NCBI RefSeq assembly: GCF_014636315.1
Contig: NZ_BMED01000005.1
Span: forward strand, 372,001 to 436,000
Direction: 5' to 3'
DNA: 64,000 bases
From: Parundibacterium terreum
GTDB taxonomy: Bacteria > Pseudomonadota > Gammaproteobacteria > Burkholderiales > Burkholderiaceae_D
In this document: piece after piece, positions 1 through 9,002 of the stretch
Position numbering within the stretch: the stretch's first letter is position 1
Layout: every line of letters begins with the position of its first letter
The notes under the pieces: generated by a model
Databases searched by the model: none
Told to the model about the DNA's origin: nothing
The model's input: only the letters and a program-made list of their open reading frames with translations
Made by a program: the position numbers and the translations under genes

Positions 1-894
1 CAAATCCTTGGCCAGTTCGCGGATCAGGCGCGGGAATTTCTGGAACAGACGGCCGACAGGCTGCATGCGGGTGGCAAGCGTCGCCCTTTGCAGTTCAGTG
101 GAATAACGGGATGCCCTGGTCAGTGTTTCGGTCAGTGCGGACATCAGCGGTGCTGCCTGGCCGTCAAATTTGAACTGCGACAGTTTTTCCAGCAGCACGG
201 CAGCCTGGTTGGCAGCCTGCACGGATTCACCGGCGACTTCCAGCAATACATCCAGCTTGACTGCATCAATACGGATGCTTTCTTCTTTGGCGGGCGCGCT
301 GCTTTGTTTGACATCCGGGCTAGCCAACTGGGTTTTGATAGCTTCCTGTTCTTCCGCTGCCGCCGCCAGGGCGGGCAGGGTGCCTTCGGGAACAACGGCG
401 CGATAATAGGCTTCCCAGTCCAGGCCGTCAGCACTTACCGGTGCTGCAGCTTTTTCCTTCACAGGCTCTGCTGCTTTTGCGCTTGCTGCGGGTTTTTTCG
501 CCGAGCTGGCCTTGCCTTCAATCGCATCGGTCAGGATCTGTTCCAGCGATTTCGGCATGGTCGACAACTGCTCGGGTGCGGTGCCGTTGGACAGCGCAGT
601 CAATTGGTCCGCGACAAAGCCGCTGGCCTCCAGGGCCGCTTCAATTGACAGCGGCGTGACCGGCGCCTGGCCGGTGCGCAAGGCGTCAAACAGGTTCTCG
701 GTCAAATGGCAGGCGGAAACCATGGCCGTCAGATTCATGAAGCCGGCGCCGCCCTTGATCGTATGGAAAGACCTGAACACCGCATTCAGCGTATTCATGT
801 CACCTGGATTGCGCTCAAGGCTGAGCAGGTGTTCTTCTACGTTTGTCGCCAGGTCCAGCGCCTCTACGACAAACTCTTTCAGCATATCGTCCAT
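1..894 (-). CDS. cheA: Chemotaxis histidine kinase CheA (N-terminal part only)
   Basis: CheA autophosphorylates under control of receptor-CheW arrays and passes phosphate to CheY. Only the first 298 residues are here; the frame is still open at the left edge. Residues 1-105 form an Hpt (P1) domain with the phosphoacceptor His44 in FHTIKGGAGF. A Pro/Ala/Lys-rich linker follows (about 125-215), then the first helices of the P3 dimerisation domain (about 230-298). The start codon overlaps the cheZ stop as TAATG, so translation is probably coupled. The ATPase (P4) and CheW-like (P5) domains must lie outside the window, so kinase activity cannot be judged here. Confidence 0.9.
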   Translation of the reverse strand, partial: MDDMLKEFVVEALDLATNVEEHLLSLERNPGDMNTLNAVFRSFHTIKGGAGFMNLTAMVSACHLTENLFDALRTGQAPVTPLSIEAALEASGFVADQLTALSNGTAPEQLSTMPKSLEQILTDAIEGKASSAKKPAASAKAAEPVKEKAAAPVSADGLDWEAYYRAVVPEGTLPALAAAAEEQEAIKTQLASPDVKQSSAPAKEESIRIDAVKLDVLLEVAGESVQAANQAAVLLEKLSQFKFDGQAAPLMSALTETLTRASRYSTELQRATLATRMQPVGRLFQKFPRLIRELAKDL

Positions 895-1622
895 TAAAAG
901 CCCAGACTATCAAGTAGGTTGTCTACGTCGTCCTGTTCTAATGCTGTCGTAGGGACAGAAGGGCCCTCCATCAATTCCACGGCTTTTTCCTTGAAGTTGG
1001 CCGGTGCATTGTCGATCAATATCTGCGCCAGTTCATGTTCAACCGCCTTGGTAATTCCCACTACTTTTTTGATCAGCTGGCCGGTCAGATCCTGGAAATC
1101 TTGCGCCATCATGATATCCAGCAGGCGGGCTTTCTCGGCATCGGTCGATGCGATCACGGCATTGGCAAAACCTTTGGAGTCATTTGCCAGCGTCTTGAAT
1201 TCGTCCACGCTGAGCTTGCCTGCAAACAGGTTTTCCCATCGCGCATCCATGTCCTTGGCGCTTTTTGCCAGTGCGTCCTGCTCAGGCATGCCGGCGTCTG
1301 TCGCGTTCAATACCTTGTTGGCAGCCTGTTCTGTCAGCGTGGCGACATATTCAAGCCTGCCTTGTGCATCGGTAATCTGGGATGCTACATCCGACAGCGA
1401 GCGGTCGTAGCCGAGTTCGCGCATCGAGTCATGCAGCATGCGGACTATGCCGCCCAGCCTGTCGAACATCGGTTTGCCGGAGTCGTCACCCTGGAAGTTG
1501 AGTTTTGGCGCTGCTGGTTCTGGTTCGGGCTGTGCTGGTGCGGGTACGGCAGCGACGGGTGCTGCTCTCTGGGTGGACATTTCTTCAAACAATGCATCCA
1601 GATCATCTGCTGAGTCAGTCAT
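894..1622 (-). CDS. cheZ: Chemotaxis phosphatase CheZ
   Basis: CheZ speeds dephosphorylation of CheY-P and so ends the chemotactic signal. The 242-residue protein has the family signature QDFQDLTGQ at 174-182, which places the catalytic Asp and Gln at 178 and 182, corresponding to E. coli D143 and Q147. The C-terminal peptide DDVDNLLDSLGF is the classic CheY-binding tail. A Pro/Ala-rich linker at about 18-40 precedes the long helical hairpin. An AAAGGA Shine-Dalgarno sits just before the ATG. The cheZ-cheA order is as in Pseudomonas, but no cheY lies upstream; an unrelated PIN-domain gene is the next neighbour. Confidence 0.95.
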   Translation of the reverse strand: MTDSADDLDALFEEMSTQRAAPVAAVPAPAQPEPEPAAPKLNFQGDDSGKPMFDRLGGIVRMLHDSMRELGYDRSLSDVASQITDAQGRLEYVATLTEQAANKVLNATDAGMPEQDALAKSAKDMDARWENLFAGKLSVDEFKTLANDSKGFANAVIASTDAEKARLLDIMMAQDFQDLTGQLIKKVVGITKAVEHELAQILIDNAPANFKEKAVELMEGPSVPTTALEQDDVDNLLDSLGF

Positions 1623-1946
1623 AGTCCTTTATTCTCCATAATCGCTGTGATTGCGCTGCACATCATTGTGCCGGCAGCGCCGCAAATATCAATGTACTTC
1701 ACAGATAGGTTTGTTTTGCCATTTCGTTGGGGAGCTGTTGCGGCATTGGTACGGCAACAGCGCGCAGTAGCGCAGATTTGCTACGCCGCAGCCTCTTTTG
1801 TTGGGTTTGGCATGATAGCGTCATACTACAGGACTTCAATATACATAGGATAACCCTGAGCAACAAAATTTGTCATCTTTTAATTGTCACGAATGGTTAA
1901 GGATGCGCTGGACGCTTGCATGCGACAACATTCAAACCATGGTCAT
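1623..1946. other. Intergenic region upstream of cheZ
   Basis: About 320 bp between cheZ and the PIN-domain gene. It must carry the cheZA promoter, but I found no convincing sigma-28 (TAAA-N15-GCCGATAA) or sigma-70 match. A short plus-strand open frame (1647-1853) lacks a ribosome-binding site and coding character. Nothing else is recognised. Confidence 0.4.
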
Positions 1947-2411
1947 CTATGCAGGTTTGGTCGCTGCATTCTGTTCCGCGATAAATTTCTCCGGCGTTTG
2001 TATCGTGTACAATCCCGCCTGCTTCGTTTTTCTTGCCAGTTTTAACAGGGCCTTGTCCTTGGTGATCAGGATGTCGGCACCGGCGTCGCGCGCCAGCTCC
2101 AGAAACTTCTGGTCATCCTTGTCCGTGCATACCGGCAAGCGCAGCGTGGATTTCGCAATCGGGCTGACGCACTCAATATGCTGGTCGAACTGCTGGATGA
2201 TGCCGCCACGCTGATCAAGGGCGACCGGCAGGTGAGGATAATTAAGGACGGCCAGCCATTCCATGCGGCAGTCATTGCGCGTTACTGCCTTGATGCTGCC
2301 ATCTTGCAGGCCGCCGAGCAGCCCAGCCCAGCGCGGATCGTGGAATACGAATAAATCCAGGCAGACGTTGGTATCAAGGACCACGAGTTTGGACATCTTT
2401 GAAGTCGTCAT
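1947..2411 (-). CDS. PIN-domain protein (putative nuclease)
   Basis: A 154-residue PIN-domain protein, the RNase fold common in VapC-type toxins but also found in solitary housekeeping proteins. Visible acidic residues are Asp in VVLDTNVCLD near the N-terminus, the TDKDDQKFLELA segment in the middle and ITKDKALL towards the end, in the order expected for a PIN metal site. No antitoxin-like gene is adjacent, so a toxin-antitoxin role is not supported. The start is uncertain: Met1 or Met6 (2396) could serve, and neither has a good Shine-Dalgarno. The gene is divergent from yaaA with only 18 bp between the two starts. Confidence 0.75.
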   Translation of the reverse strand: MTTSKMSKLVVLDTNVCLDLFVFHDPRWAGLLGGLQDGSIKAVTRNDCRMEWLAVLNYPHLPVALDQRGGIIQQFDQHIECVSPIAKSTLRLPVCTDKDDQKFLELARDAGADILITKDKALLKLARKTKQAGLYTIQTPEKFIAEQNAATKPA

Positions 2412-2429
2412 TAAATTTTTGTAGAAATT

Positions 2430-3206
2430 ATGTTAATTGTTTTATCGCCTGCAAAGTCGCTCGACTACGAAACGCCGGTTAAAAGCAAAAGCCACAGTTT
2501 ACCGATGTTTATGCAAGATGCAGAGCAATTAATTGAGGTCAGCAGAAAGCTGGATGTCGAGCAAATTGCCAGCCTGATGGATATCTCTCCCGCGCTGGCG
2601 CAATTGAATGCCGATCGTTTCGCCGCGTGGTCCACTACGGCGACCAAGAAAAATGCGAAGCAGGCTGTGTTCGCATTCAATGGCGATGTCTATGAAGGCC
2701 TGGATGCTTCCACGCTGGGCACGCCGCAAGTCAGCTATCTGGAGAAGCATCTGCGTATCTTGTCCGGGCTGTATGGATTGCTCAGGCCATTGGACCTGCT
2801 GCAGCCATACCGGCTGGAAATGGGAACGCGCCTGGCAAATCCGCGCGGCAGCAATCTGTATGCATTCTGGGGTGGCAAGGTGACCGAGGCGCTGAATCAG
2901 CAAGCGGCGGACCAGAAGAGCAAGGTCCTGGTGAACCTCGCCTCGGAAGAGTATTTTAAGGTGGTGAAGCCTGCGCAGCTTGCAGTGCCGGTCATCAGCC
3001 CGGTGTTTCTGGACTGGAAAAATGGCCAGTACAAAGTTATTTCATTTTATGCAAAACGGGCGCGCGGTTTGATGACGCGTTATGCTGCTGTCAATAAAAT
3101 AAGCAAGGCCGATGAATTGAAGGGCTTCGATGTCGAAGGCTACCGTTTTTACGAGAATGAATCGGATAGCCGACAATGGGTATTCAAGCGTAAGCTGGAA
3201 GAATAA
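2430..3206 (+). CDS. yaaA: Peroxide stress protein YaaA (UPF0246)
   Basis: A 258-residue member of the YaaA/DUF328 family. In E. coli the protein lowers free intracellular iron during hydrogen peroxide stress and binds DNA. The family features seen are the N-terminal [16 protein letters not shown], the central [21 protein letters not shown] and the C-terminal [13 protein letters not shown]. Length equals the family norm (about 257). It is a single-gene unit followed by a strong hairpin terminator shared with the convergent bamD. No OxyR site was recognised in the 18-bp gap to the divergent PIN gene. Confidence 0.93.
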   Translation: MLIVLSPAKSLDYETPVKSKSHSLPMFMQDAEQLIEVSRKLDVEQIASLMDISPALAQLNADRFAAWSTTATKKNAKQAVFAFNGDVYEGLDASTLGTPQVSYLEKHLRILSGLYGLLRPLDLLQPYRLEMGTRLANPRGSNLYAFWGGKVTEALNQQAADQKSKVLVNLASEEYFKVVKPAQLAVPVISPVFLDWKNGQYKVISFYAKRARGLMTRYAAVNKISKADELKGFDVEGYRFYENESDSRQWVFKRKLEE

Positions 3207-3223
3207 AAGCGCGGAAGAAATAA

Positions 3224-3248
3224 AAAAGCCTCTATAAACGAGGCTTTT
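3224..3248. terminator. Bidirectional terminator, yaaA / bamD
   Basis: A perfect 9-bp stem AAAAGCCTC/GAGGCTTTT with a 7-nt loop lies between the convergent yaaA and bamD genes. A-tracts and T-tracts on both sides let it work in either direction. Confidence 0.85.
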
Positions 3249-3289
3249 GCTGTGGAATAGTGGCGCGGCTGATGCGCCAGCCTGGTTTT

Positions 3290-4090
3290 TTATTTCCAGA
3301 ATTGCCACCAGGAAGCTTTCTTGCCGGTGCTGCTTTCCAGGAAGGCGCTTTTAGGGAAGCTTTGCAGGAATACACGATTTGCATCGTCGCGCAGTTCTGT
3401 CATGCCCATGAAGTCGTAGGAGCGAACCAGTACGTACATTGCTTCTTCAATTGCCGGCGCGTCCGGGTATTCCTTGATGGCGGATTGGGCGCGATTGGCT
3501 GCTGCCAGGAAAGCACCGCGGCGCAGGTAGTAACGGGCCACGTGGACGTCATACTGAGCCAGCGAGTTGACCAGGAATTTCATGCGTGCAATCGCATCCG
3601 GCGTGTATTTGCTGTCCGGGAATTGAATCGCGAGTTGCTTGAATGCATCAAATGCGTCGCGTGCTGCTTTAGGATCGCGCTCGGTAATGTCCTGGTTGGC
3701 AATGAAATTCAGGAAGCCGAGGTTATCATTGAAGTTGATAACGCCGCGCAGGTAGTACATATAGTCGACGTTAGGATGGTTGGGGTGCAGTTTGATAAAG
3801 CGCTCTACAGCAGCCAGAGCCTGGGCCTGGTCATCCTGCTTGTAGTATGCGTAGGCGATTTCCATCTGCGCTTGCTGAGCATAAGTACCAAATGGGAAGC
3901 GGGATTCCAGTCTTTCAAAATACTGAACGGCTTTTTCGTAACCACCATTATTAAGTTCGTCTTTTGCTTCAGCGTATAATTTTGCTGCGGACCACGTTCT
4001 TGTTTCATCATTCTTGTCGCCGGTCGAGCTGCAAGCCGACAAGGCAAGTATCAAGATGAGACCAAGAAATTTTATAGATTTAATTTGCAT
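3290..4090 (-). CDS. bamD: Outer-membrane assembly lipoprotein BamD (ComL)
   Basis: Essential lipoprotein of the BAM complex, which inserts beta-barrel proteins into the outer membrane. The 266-residue precursor has a short hydrophobic signal ending in the lipobox LSAC, with lipidated Cys20. The rest consists of TPR-like helical pairs, with family landmarks such as YAYYKQDDQAQALAAVERFI, LHPNHPNVDYMYYLRG and YPDAPAIEEAMYVLV. Length fits the family. It is divergent from rluD, the same pairing seen in many proteobacteria. Confidence 0.95.
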   Translation of the reverse strand: MQIKSIKFLGLILILALSACSSTGDKNDETRTWSAAKLYAEAKDELNNGGYEKAVQYFERLESRFPFGTYAQQAQMEIAYAYYKQDDQAQALAAVERFIKLHPNHPNVDYMYYLRGVINFNDNLGFLNFIANQDITERDPKAARDAFDAFKQLAIQFPDSKYTPDAIARMKFLVNSLAQYDVHVARYYLRRGAFLAAANRAQSAIKEYPDAPAIEEAMYVLVRSYDFMGMTELRDDANRVFLQSFPKSAFLESSTGKKASWWQFWK

Positions 4091-4134
4091 AAGTTTTTTG
4101 CATGAGCAGTAGAACGATTTACGGATTATAGCCG

Positions 4135-5166
4135 ATGGGAATTAATGTGATACCAACTGAAGTAGCGATTTTGTCAGAGCCCTTGATGGATACCCCTGAA
4201 AACGACGTGGAAGAAGGGGATGATTTTGTTCATCAGGCCGCGCCTATAGAGTTGAAATTGACTCCCGATGCTTGCGGCGAACGCCTGGACAAGACCTTGT
4301 CCAAACTTGTTCCACAATACTCAAGAAGCCGCATCCAGCAATGGATAGAAGCAGGTTTTGTGACTGTGGATGGACAGGCTGCACGTGCCAAGATGACGGT
4401 ACTCGGTGATGAGAAAGTGTGCATTCTGCCACAGGCTGCACCGGATGAGGGGGCTTATCAGCCAGAAAATATCCCTTTGGACATCATTTACGAAGATGAT
4501 GCGCTGCTGGTAGTCAACAAGCCGGCTGGCCTGGTGGTGCATCCAGCCGCGGGAAACTGGTCGGGCACCCTGCTAAACGGCTTGCTGTATCACTATCCGG
4601 AATTGCTGGGCGTACCACGCGCGGGCATCGTGCACAGGCTGGATAAGGACACATCGGGCCTGATGGTGGTTGCCAAGACCCTTATCGCCCATACCGAGCT
4701 GGTCAGGCAGTTGCAGGACCGCACCGTGAAACGGGAGTATTTTGCGCTGGTATGGGGCACACCCAAGCCTTCCGGCACAGTGGACGCGGCGATGGCAAGG
4801 CATCCGCGCGACCGTATCAAGATGGCGGTCTCGGAAAGCATGCTGGCCAAACCGGCTATTACGCATTACCAGCGTGTAGGCGCCGGCATGCTGGAGCGCT
4901 TTCCGGTCAGCCTGGTTGCTTGCCAATTGGAAACCGGCCGCACCCATCAGATCCGGGTTCACATGCTCTCGCTCGGCTTCCCGCTGGTCGGCGATACGCT
5001 CTATGGCAAGCAGCATCTGGCCCGCTTTTTCCCACGCCAGGCCTTGCAGGCCCGCAAGCTGGGCCTGATCCACCCTGTTACCGAAGAGCACGTGGAATGG
5101 CAAGTGCCGCTGGCCGAGGATTTTGCCGCGCTGATACAGCAGGCGGGTATGAGCCTGCCTGCATGA
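4135..5166 (+). CDS. rluD: 23S rRNA pseudouridine synthase RluD
   Basis: Makes pseudouridines 1911/1915/1917 in helix 69 of 23S rRNA. The protein has an acidic N-terminal extension (1-40), an S4 RNA-binding domain (about 47-95) and the RluA-type catalytic domain. The catalytic Asp170 lies in GIVHRLDKDTSG. Further family motifs are VNKPAGLVVHPAAGN and LETGRTHQIRVHM. The start codon lacks a clear Shine-Dalgarno, and Met18 (position 4186) is an alternative. pgeF follows 22 bp downstream, a conserved rluD-pgeF operon. Confidence 0.94.
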   Translation: MGINVIPTEVAILSEPLMDTPENDVEEGDDFVHQAAPIELKLTPDACGERLDKTLSKLVPQYSRSRIQQWIEAGFVTVDGQAARAKMTVLGDEKVCILPQAAPDEGAYQPENIPLDIIYEDDALLVVNKPAGLVVHPAAGNWSGTLLNGLLYHYPELLGVPRAGIVHRLDKDTSGLMVVAKTLIAHTELVRQLQDRTVKREYFALVWGTPKPSGTVDAAMARHPRDRIKMAVSESMLAKPAITHYQRVGAGMLERFPVSLVACQLETGRTHQIRVHMLSLGFPLVGDTLYGKQHLARFFPRQALQARKLGLIHPVTEEHVEWQVPLAEDFAALIQQAGMSLPA

Positions 5167-5188
5167 TCCTGTTTGAGAGACTGCGTGC

Positions 5189-6001
5189 ATGAGTGCCGAT
5201 ACGCCGGTGCAGAACGGAAAAACCGTCCCCTTTGACCTTATTGTCCCCAGCTGGCCCGGAGTGCCCGCCCACGTGCGGGCTTTTTCAAGCTTGCGCAACG
5301 GCGGAGTCAGTTTGCCGCCTTACGACAACGGCACGGGCCAGGGCGGCCTGAATCTGGGAGATCATGTAGGCGATGATCCTGCCGCGGTCGCTGCCAATCG
5401 CGGCCTTGTACGCAGCGTATTGCCTTCCGATGTCACATGGTTATCACAAGTGCATGGCACACTAGTCTGTGATGCTGCGCTGGGCGTGAGCGGAGTCCAG
5501 GCAGATGCCTGTAGCACCTCCAAAAAGAATGTTGTGTGTGCTGTCATGACCGCAGATTGCTTGCCGGTATTATTTACCGATCGCGCCGGCACCGTGGTGG
5601 CAGCAGCCCACGCTGGTTGGCGTGGCTTGGCTGCCGGTGTGCTGGAAAACACGCTAGCGCATATGCGGGTCGCAGGCGCTGGCGAAATTTTCGCGTGGCT
5701 GGGGCCGGCTATCGGGCCGGAGCAATTTGAAGTCGGCGAAGATGTGGTGCGGGCATTTTTGCCGTTGCTGGGCGGCACGAAAGATCTGTCTGGCTTGCGC
5801 CCTTACTTCAATCCGCGTCCAGAGGCAAAAGGCAAGTTTTATGCGGATATCTATGCGCTGGCAAGAGCCGTGCTGATGCGGGCGGGCGTGCAGCAGATAG
5901 ATGGCGGCAATCATTGCACGGTGACGGAAAAAGAGAAATTCTTTTCTTACCGCAGGGATGGTGTTACCGGAAGAATGGCGAGTCTTATTTGGCTGGAGTA
6001 G
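5189..6001 (+). CDS. pgeF: PgeF/YfiH (DUF152) family protein
   Basis: A 270-residue member of the YfiH/laccase-like DUF152 family. In E. coli, PgeF keeps peptidoglycan stem peptides correct by removing wrongly incorporated L-Ser; related proteins have purine nucleoside phosphorylase/deaminase activity. The family motifs are present: TADCLPVLF, then AAAHAGWRGLAAGVLE with metal-binding Cys and His, and GGNHCTV near the C-terminus. It lies directly behind rluD, as in most proteobacteria, and the pair is probably one transcript. The specific role is taken from the family; only the family is visible. Confidence 0.9.
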   Translation: MSADTPVQNGKTVPFDLIVPSWPGVPAHVRAFSSLRNGGVSLPPYDNGTGQGGLNLGDHVGDDPAAVAANRGLVRSVLPSDVTWLSQVHGTLVCDAALGVSGVQADACSTSKKNVVCAVMTADCLPVLFTDRAGTVVAAAHAGWRGLAAGVLENTLAHMRVAGAGEIFAWLGPAIGPEQFEVGEDVVRAFLPLLGGTKDLSGLRPYFNPRPEAKGKFYADIYALARAVLMRAGVQQIDGGNHCTVTEKEKFFSYRRDGVTGRMASLIWLE

Positions 6002-6039
6002 ATGGCATTCGCGAAGGAGGCAGCATTGCGCACAGGCTC

Positions 6040-6291
6040 CTAGTCTTTGTCGCTGCCGGATTCAGGAGAGCTGGCAGACTCCGATGGCGTATTTGCTGCA
6101 ACCGCAGCATTTTTTGCCTGCATGGCAGCCTGGCGCTGCTTTTTTCGCTGAGGGCTGCGCACGAGGTAGAAAATTATTATTAAAGGCAACACACAATACA
6201 TTAAAAACGTCATAATTCCTGCAACCACTGTAGATTCCGTGATCGACATCATGAAGATCACGTAGATCCAGGCAATGGCAATGATGTACAT
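6040..6291 (-). CDS. Small membrane protein of unknown function
   Basis: An 83-residue protein with two hydrophobic segments (about 2-15 and 20-43), then a basic stretch (RSPQRKKQRQ) and a Ser/Glu-rich tail. The basic residues after the second segment suggest a cytoplasmic C-terminus. No Shine-Dalgarno stands out; Met14 or Met15 could be the real start, leaving one membrane segment. It is convergent with pgeF and divergent from phaC. I do not recognise a function. Confidence 0.6.
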   Translation of the reverse strand: MYIIAIAWIYVIFMMSITESTVVAGIMTFLMYCVLPLIIIFYLVRSPQRKKQRQAAMQAKNAAVAANTPSESASSPESGSDKD

Positions 6292-6383
6292 AAGTAAGAG
6301 CGGATAGAAAAGTTTTAATCAGAATTAATTGAGTGGTAAGCTCGATTCGAGATGCAACGATACGCGAAAAACAGGAGGCACGC

Positions 6384-8102
6384 ATGAAGACTTATGATCC
6401 TCAAGCTATGTACTCCGAATGGATGTCACAGCTGTCGAACCAGGCCAGTCTGCAAGACTGGATGAAACCCGCCGCTGCATTCACTGACGGTACTATCATG
6501 GATACCCTGAAAGAAATCGGGGCCCAGATCAGCCCGGCAACATTGGGCAAGCTGCAAAGCGACTATATGCAAGAGTTTGGCAAGCTCTGGCAGGATTTCA
6601 TGATTTCCAAAGTGCCGGACTTCAGCGACCGGCGTTTTTCTTCGCCGGACTGGCACCAGCATACAATGCACTCCTACAGTGCCGCCTCCTATTTATTGAA
6701 CGCCCGCTTCCTGATGGCAATGGCCGAGGCGGTTGAGGCTTCCGAGAAAACCCGGCAAAAGATTCGTTTCGCGGTACAGCAAATGATCGATGCGATGTCG
6801 CCGGCGAATTTCCTGGTGACCAATCCTGAGGCGCAAGCCAAATTAATAGAAAGCAAGGGCGAAAGCCTGGCGAAGGGCATTGCGCAGATGCTGGCCGATA
6901 TGCAAAAAGGCCGTATTTCGCAAACCGATGAATCTGCATTTGAAGTCGGTAAAAATGTTGCGACCTCAGAAGGCACGGTCATCTTTGAAAACAAGCTGTT
7001 CCAGCTGATTCAATATACGCCGCTGACCAAGACCGTGCATCAGCGGCCGCTGCTGATGATTCCTCCCTGCATCAATAAATTCTATATTCTTGATCTGCAG
7101 CCGGAAAACTCTGTCGTGCGTTACGCGGTTGAACAGGGGCATACGGTGTTCCTGGTTTCCTGGGCCAATCCCACCGAGGCGATGGCGGATGTCACCTGGG
7201 ACGATTACATTGAGGAAGGCGCAATCAAGGCCATTCATCTGGCGCAGGAAATCAGCAAGCAAAAGGAAATCAACGGTTTTGGCTTTTGCGTCGGCGGCAC
7301 GATTATCTCCACTGCGCTGGCCGTGCTGGCAGCGAGGGGCGAGCATCCTGTCAGCAGCCTGACGCTGCTGACAACCTTGCTGGATTTTACCGATACCGGC
7401 GTGCTGGATGTGTTTGTCGATGAGATGCAGGTGCAGATGCGCGAGCAGACCATAGGCAAGCATGGCCTGCTGCCCGGCAAGGACCTGGCCAGTACTTTTT
7501 CCAGCCTGCGCGCGAACGACCTGGTGTGGAATTATGTGCAATCCAATTATCTGAAAGGCGAGAGTCCTCCGCCTTTCGATCTCCTATACTGGAACGCAGA
7601 CAGTACCAATTTGCCGGGGCCGATGTTCTGCTGGTATCTGCGCAATACCTATCTGGAAAACAGCCTCAAAGTGGCCGACAAGCTCCAGGTAGCCGGCTCA
7701 CCGGTTGACCTGGGCAAGATCGACGTGCCAACGTTCGTATACGGCTCGCGCGAAGACCATATCGTGCCCTGGCAGGCGGCCTATGCGTCCTGTTCCATCC
7801 TCAACCGCAAGAGCAAGAGCAAAAACCGTTTCATCCTGGGGGCTTCGGGCCACATCGCCGGTGTGGTCAATCCTCCGGCAAAAAAGAAAAGGAGTTACTG
7901 GACCAACGACAAGTTGGGAGCGGATTCCGACGCCTGGTTCAAGGGCGCGACGGAGCATGCGGGCAGCTGGTGGCCGGTATGGGCTGAATTTCTCGCTGAG
8001 CATGGCGGCAAGATGATCAAGGCGCCGGCTCAACCCGGCAATGCCGACTATCAGGCAATAGAGCCGGCACCTGGGCGTTACGTCAAGGTAAGGGCCGATT
8101 AG
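6384..8102 (+). CDS. phaC: Class I polyhydroxyalkanoate synthase PhaC
   Basis: Polymerises (R)-3-hydroxyacyl-CoA into storage polyester on the granule surface. The start at 6384 is set by a perfect AGGAGG six bases upstream; the frame is open further upstream but lacks such a signal. The 572-residue length suits class I. The PhaC-type lipase box GFCVGG holds the catalytic Cys302. The partner Asp458 lies in GSREDHIVPW and His490 in GASGHIAGV. The N-terminal part has the family features DWHQHTMHSYSAASYLLN and PLLMIPPCINKFYILDL. phaB follows after 137 bp, with no phaA between. Confidence 0.96.
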   Translation: MKTYDPQAMYSEWMSQLSNQASLQDWMKPAAAFTDGTIMDTLKEIGAQISPATLGKLQSDYMQEFGKLWQDFMISKVPDFSDRRFSSPDWHQHTMHSYSAASYLLNARFLMAMAEAVEASEKTRQKIRFAVQQMIDAMSPANFLVTNPEAQAKLIESKGESLAKGIAQMLADMQKGRISQTDESAFEVGKNVATSEGTVIFENKLFQLIQYTPLTKTVHQRPLLMIPPCINKFYILDLQPENSVVRYAVEQGHTVFLVSWANPTEAMADVTWDDYIEEGAIKAIHLAQEISKQKEINGFGFCVGGTIISTALAVLAARGEHPVSSLTLLTTLLDFTDTGVLDVFVDEMQVQMREQTIGKHGLLPGKDLASTFSSLRANDLVWNYVQSNYLKGESPPPFDLLYWNADSTNLPGPMFCWYLRNTYLENSLKVADKLQVAGSPVDLGKIDVPTFVYGSREDHIVPWQAAYASCSILNRKSKSKNRFILGASGHIAGVVNPPAKKKRSYWTNDKLGADSDAWFKGATEHAGSWWPVWAEFLAEHGGKMIKAPAQPGNADYQAIEPAPGRYVKVRAD

Positions 8103-8116
8103 AGCTTCGATAAGCC

Positions 8117-8178
8117 GTTTGAAAAAGTAATTTGAACAAGCAGTTTGAATTAACTGGTTTGAGCTACATATAGTTTGA
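8117..8178 (+). repeat. Array of five TTTGA units between phaC and phaB
   Basis: TTTGA occurs at 8118, 8131, 8144, 8158 and 8174, that is at 13, 13, 14 and 16 bp spacing, mostly in the context GTTTGA. The array fills the gap between phaC and the phaB ribosome-binding region. It could come from slippage or be a protein-binding array; no hairpin forms. Confidence 0.5.
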
Positions 8179-8239
8179 GCCAGCAAGTTGGTGATTCAGC
8201 GATTGTTTTAGTGCAAGTACATACCAATAGGAGACAAGA

Positions 8240-8980
8240 ATGTCAAAACGAATAGCATATGTAACTGGTGGCATGGGTGGAATCGGAACTCCTATTTGCA
8301 GGCGCCTGTGCGCCGACGGCTTTACCGTTGTCGCAGGCTGTGGCCCTAACTCCCCTCGCAGGGAAAAGTGGCTGGCGGATATGCGCGCCGAAAATTGTGA
8401 TATCCACGCCTCGGAAGGTAATGTGTCCGACTGGGAGTCTACCAGGGCGGCCTTCGAAAAGGTCAGGGCGGAAATCGGCGAAGTGGACGTATTGGTCAAT
8501 AATGCCGGCATTACGCGTGACGGACAGTTCCGTAAAATGAGCAAGGATGATTGGGATGCGGTCATGGATACCAATCTGAATTCATTGTTTAATGTGACTA
8601 AGCAAGTGATCGACAGCATGGTCGACCGCGGCTGGGGCCGTATTATCAATATTTCTTCAGTCAACGGCCAAAAGGGGCAGTTCGGGCAAACCAACTATTC
8701 CACAGCCAAAGCCGGTATCCACGGCTTTACCATGGCATTGGCGCAAGAAGTCGCTACCAAGGGCGTTACCGTCAATACGGTTTCACCTGGCTATGTGGGG
8801 ACAGATATGGTGCGCGCCATCCGTCCGGACGTGCTGGAAAAGATTGTTGCCGGCATTCCGGTAAAACGCCTTGCCGAGCCTAGTGAAATTGCCTCCATCG
8901 TTGCCTGGATCGCTTCCGATGAAGGTGGTTATGCCACTGGATCGGATTTTTCCATCAACGGCGGCTTGCACATGGGATAA
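8240..8980 (+). CDS. phaB: Acetoacetyl-CoA reductase PhaB
   Basis: NADPH-dependent short-chain dehydrogenase that reduces acetoacetyl-CoA to (R)-3-hydroxybutyryl-CoA, the monomer for PhaC. It is 246 residues, the same length as the Ralstonia enzyme. The Rossmann motif TGGMGGIG is at the N-terminus, NNAGITRD in the middle and the catalytic pair in NYSTAKAG (YxxxK). An AGGAGA Shine-Dalgarno precedes the ATG. It follows phaC and is ended by a strong hairpin. The thiolase gene phaA is not in this window. Confidence 0.95.
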   Translation: MSKRIAYVTGGMGGIGTPICRRLCADGFTVVAGCGPNSPRREKWLADMRAENCDIHASEGNVSDWESTRAAFEKVRAEIGEVDVLVNNAGITRDGQFRKMSKDDWDAVMDTNLNSLFNVTKQVIDSMVDRGWGRIINISSVNGQKGQFGQTNYSTAKAGIHGFTMALAQEVATKGVTVNTVSPGYVGTDMVRAIRPDVLEKIVAGIPVKRLAEPSEIASIVAWIASDEGGYATGSDFSINGGLHMG

Positions 8981-9002
8981 AACAAACACTGGTATTGCTT
9001 TT

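Noticed and set aside
1647-1853. 68-codon plus-strand frame between cheZ and the PIN gene
   Set aside because: No ribosome-binding site, no motif, and it occupies the likely cheZ promoter region.
1947-2411. PIN protein as toxin of a toxin-antitoxin pair
   Set aside because: No small antitoxin gene lies next to it; both neighbours are separate genes with other functions.
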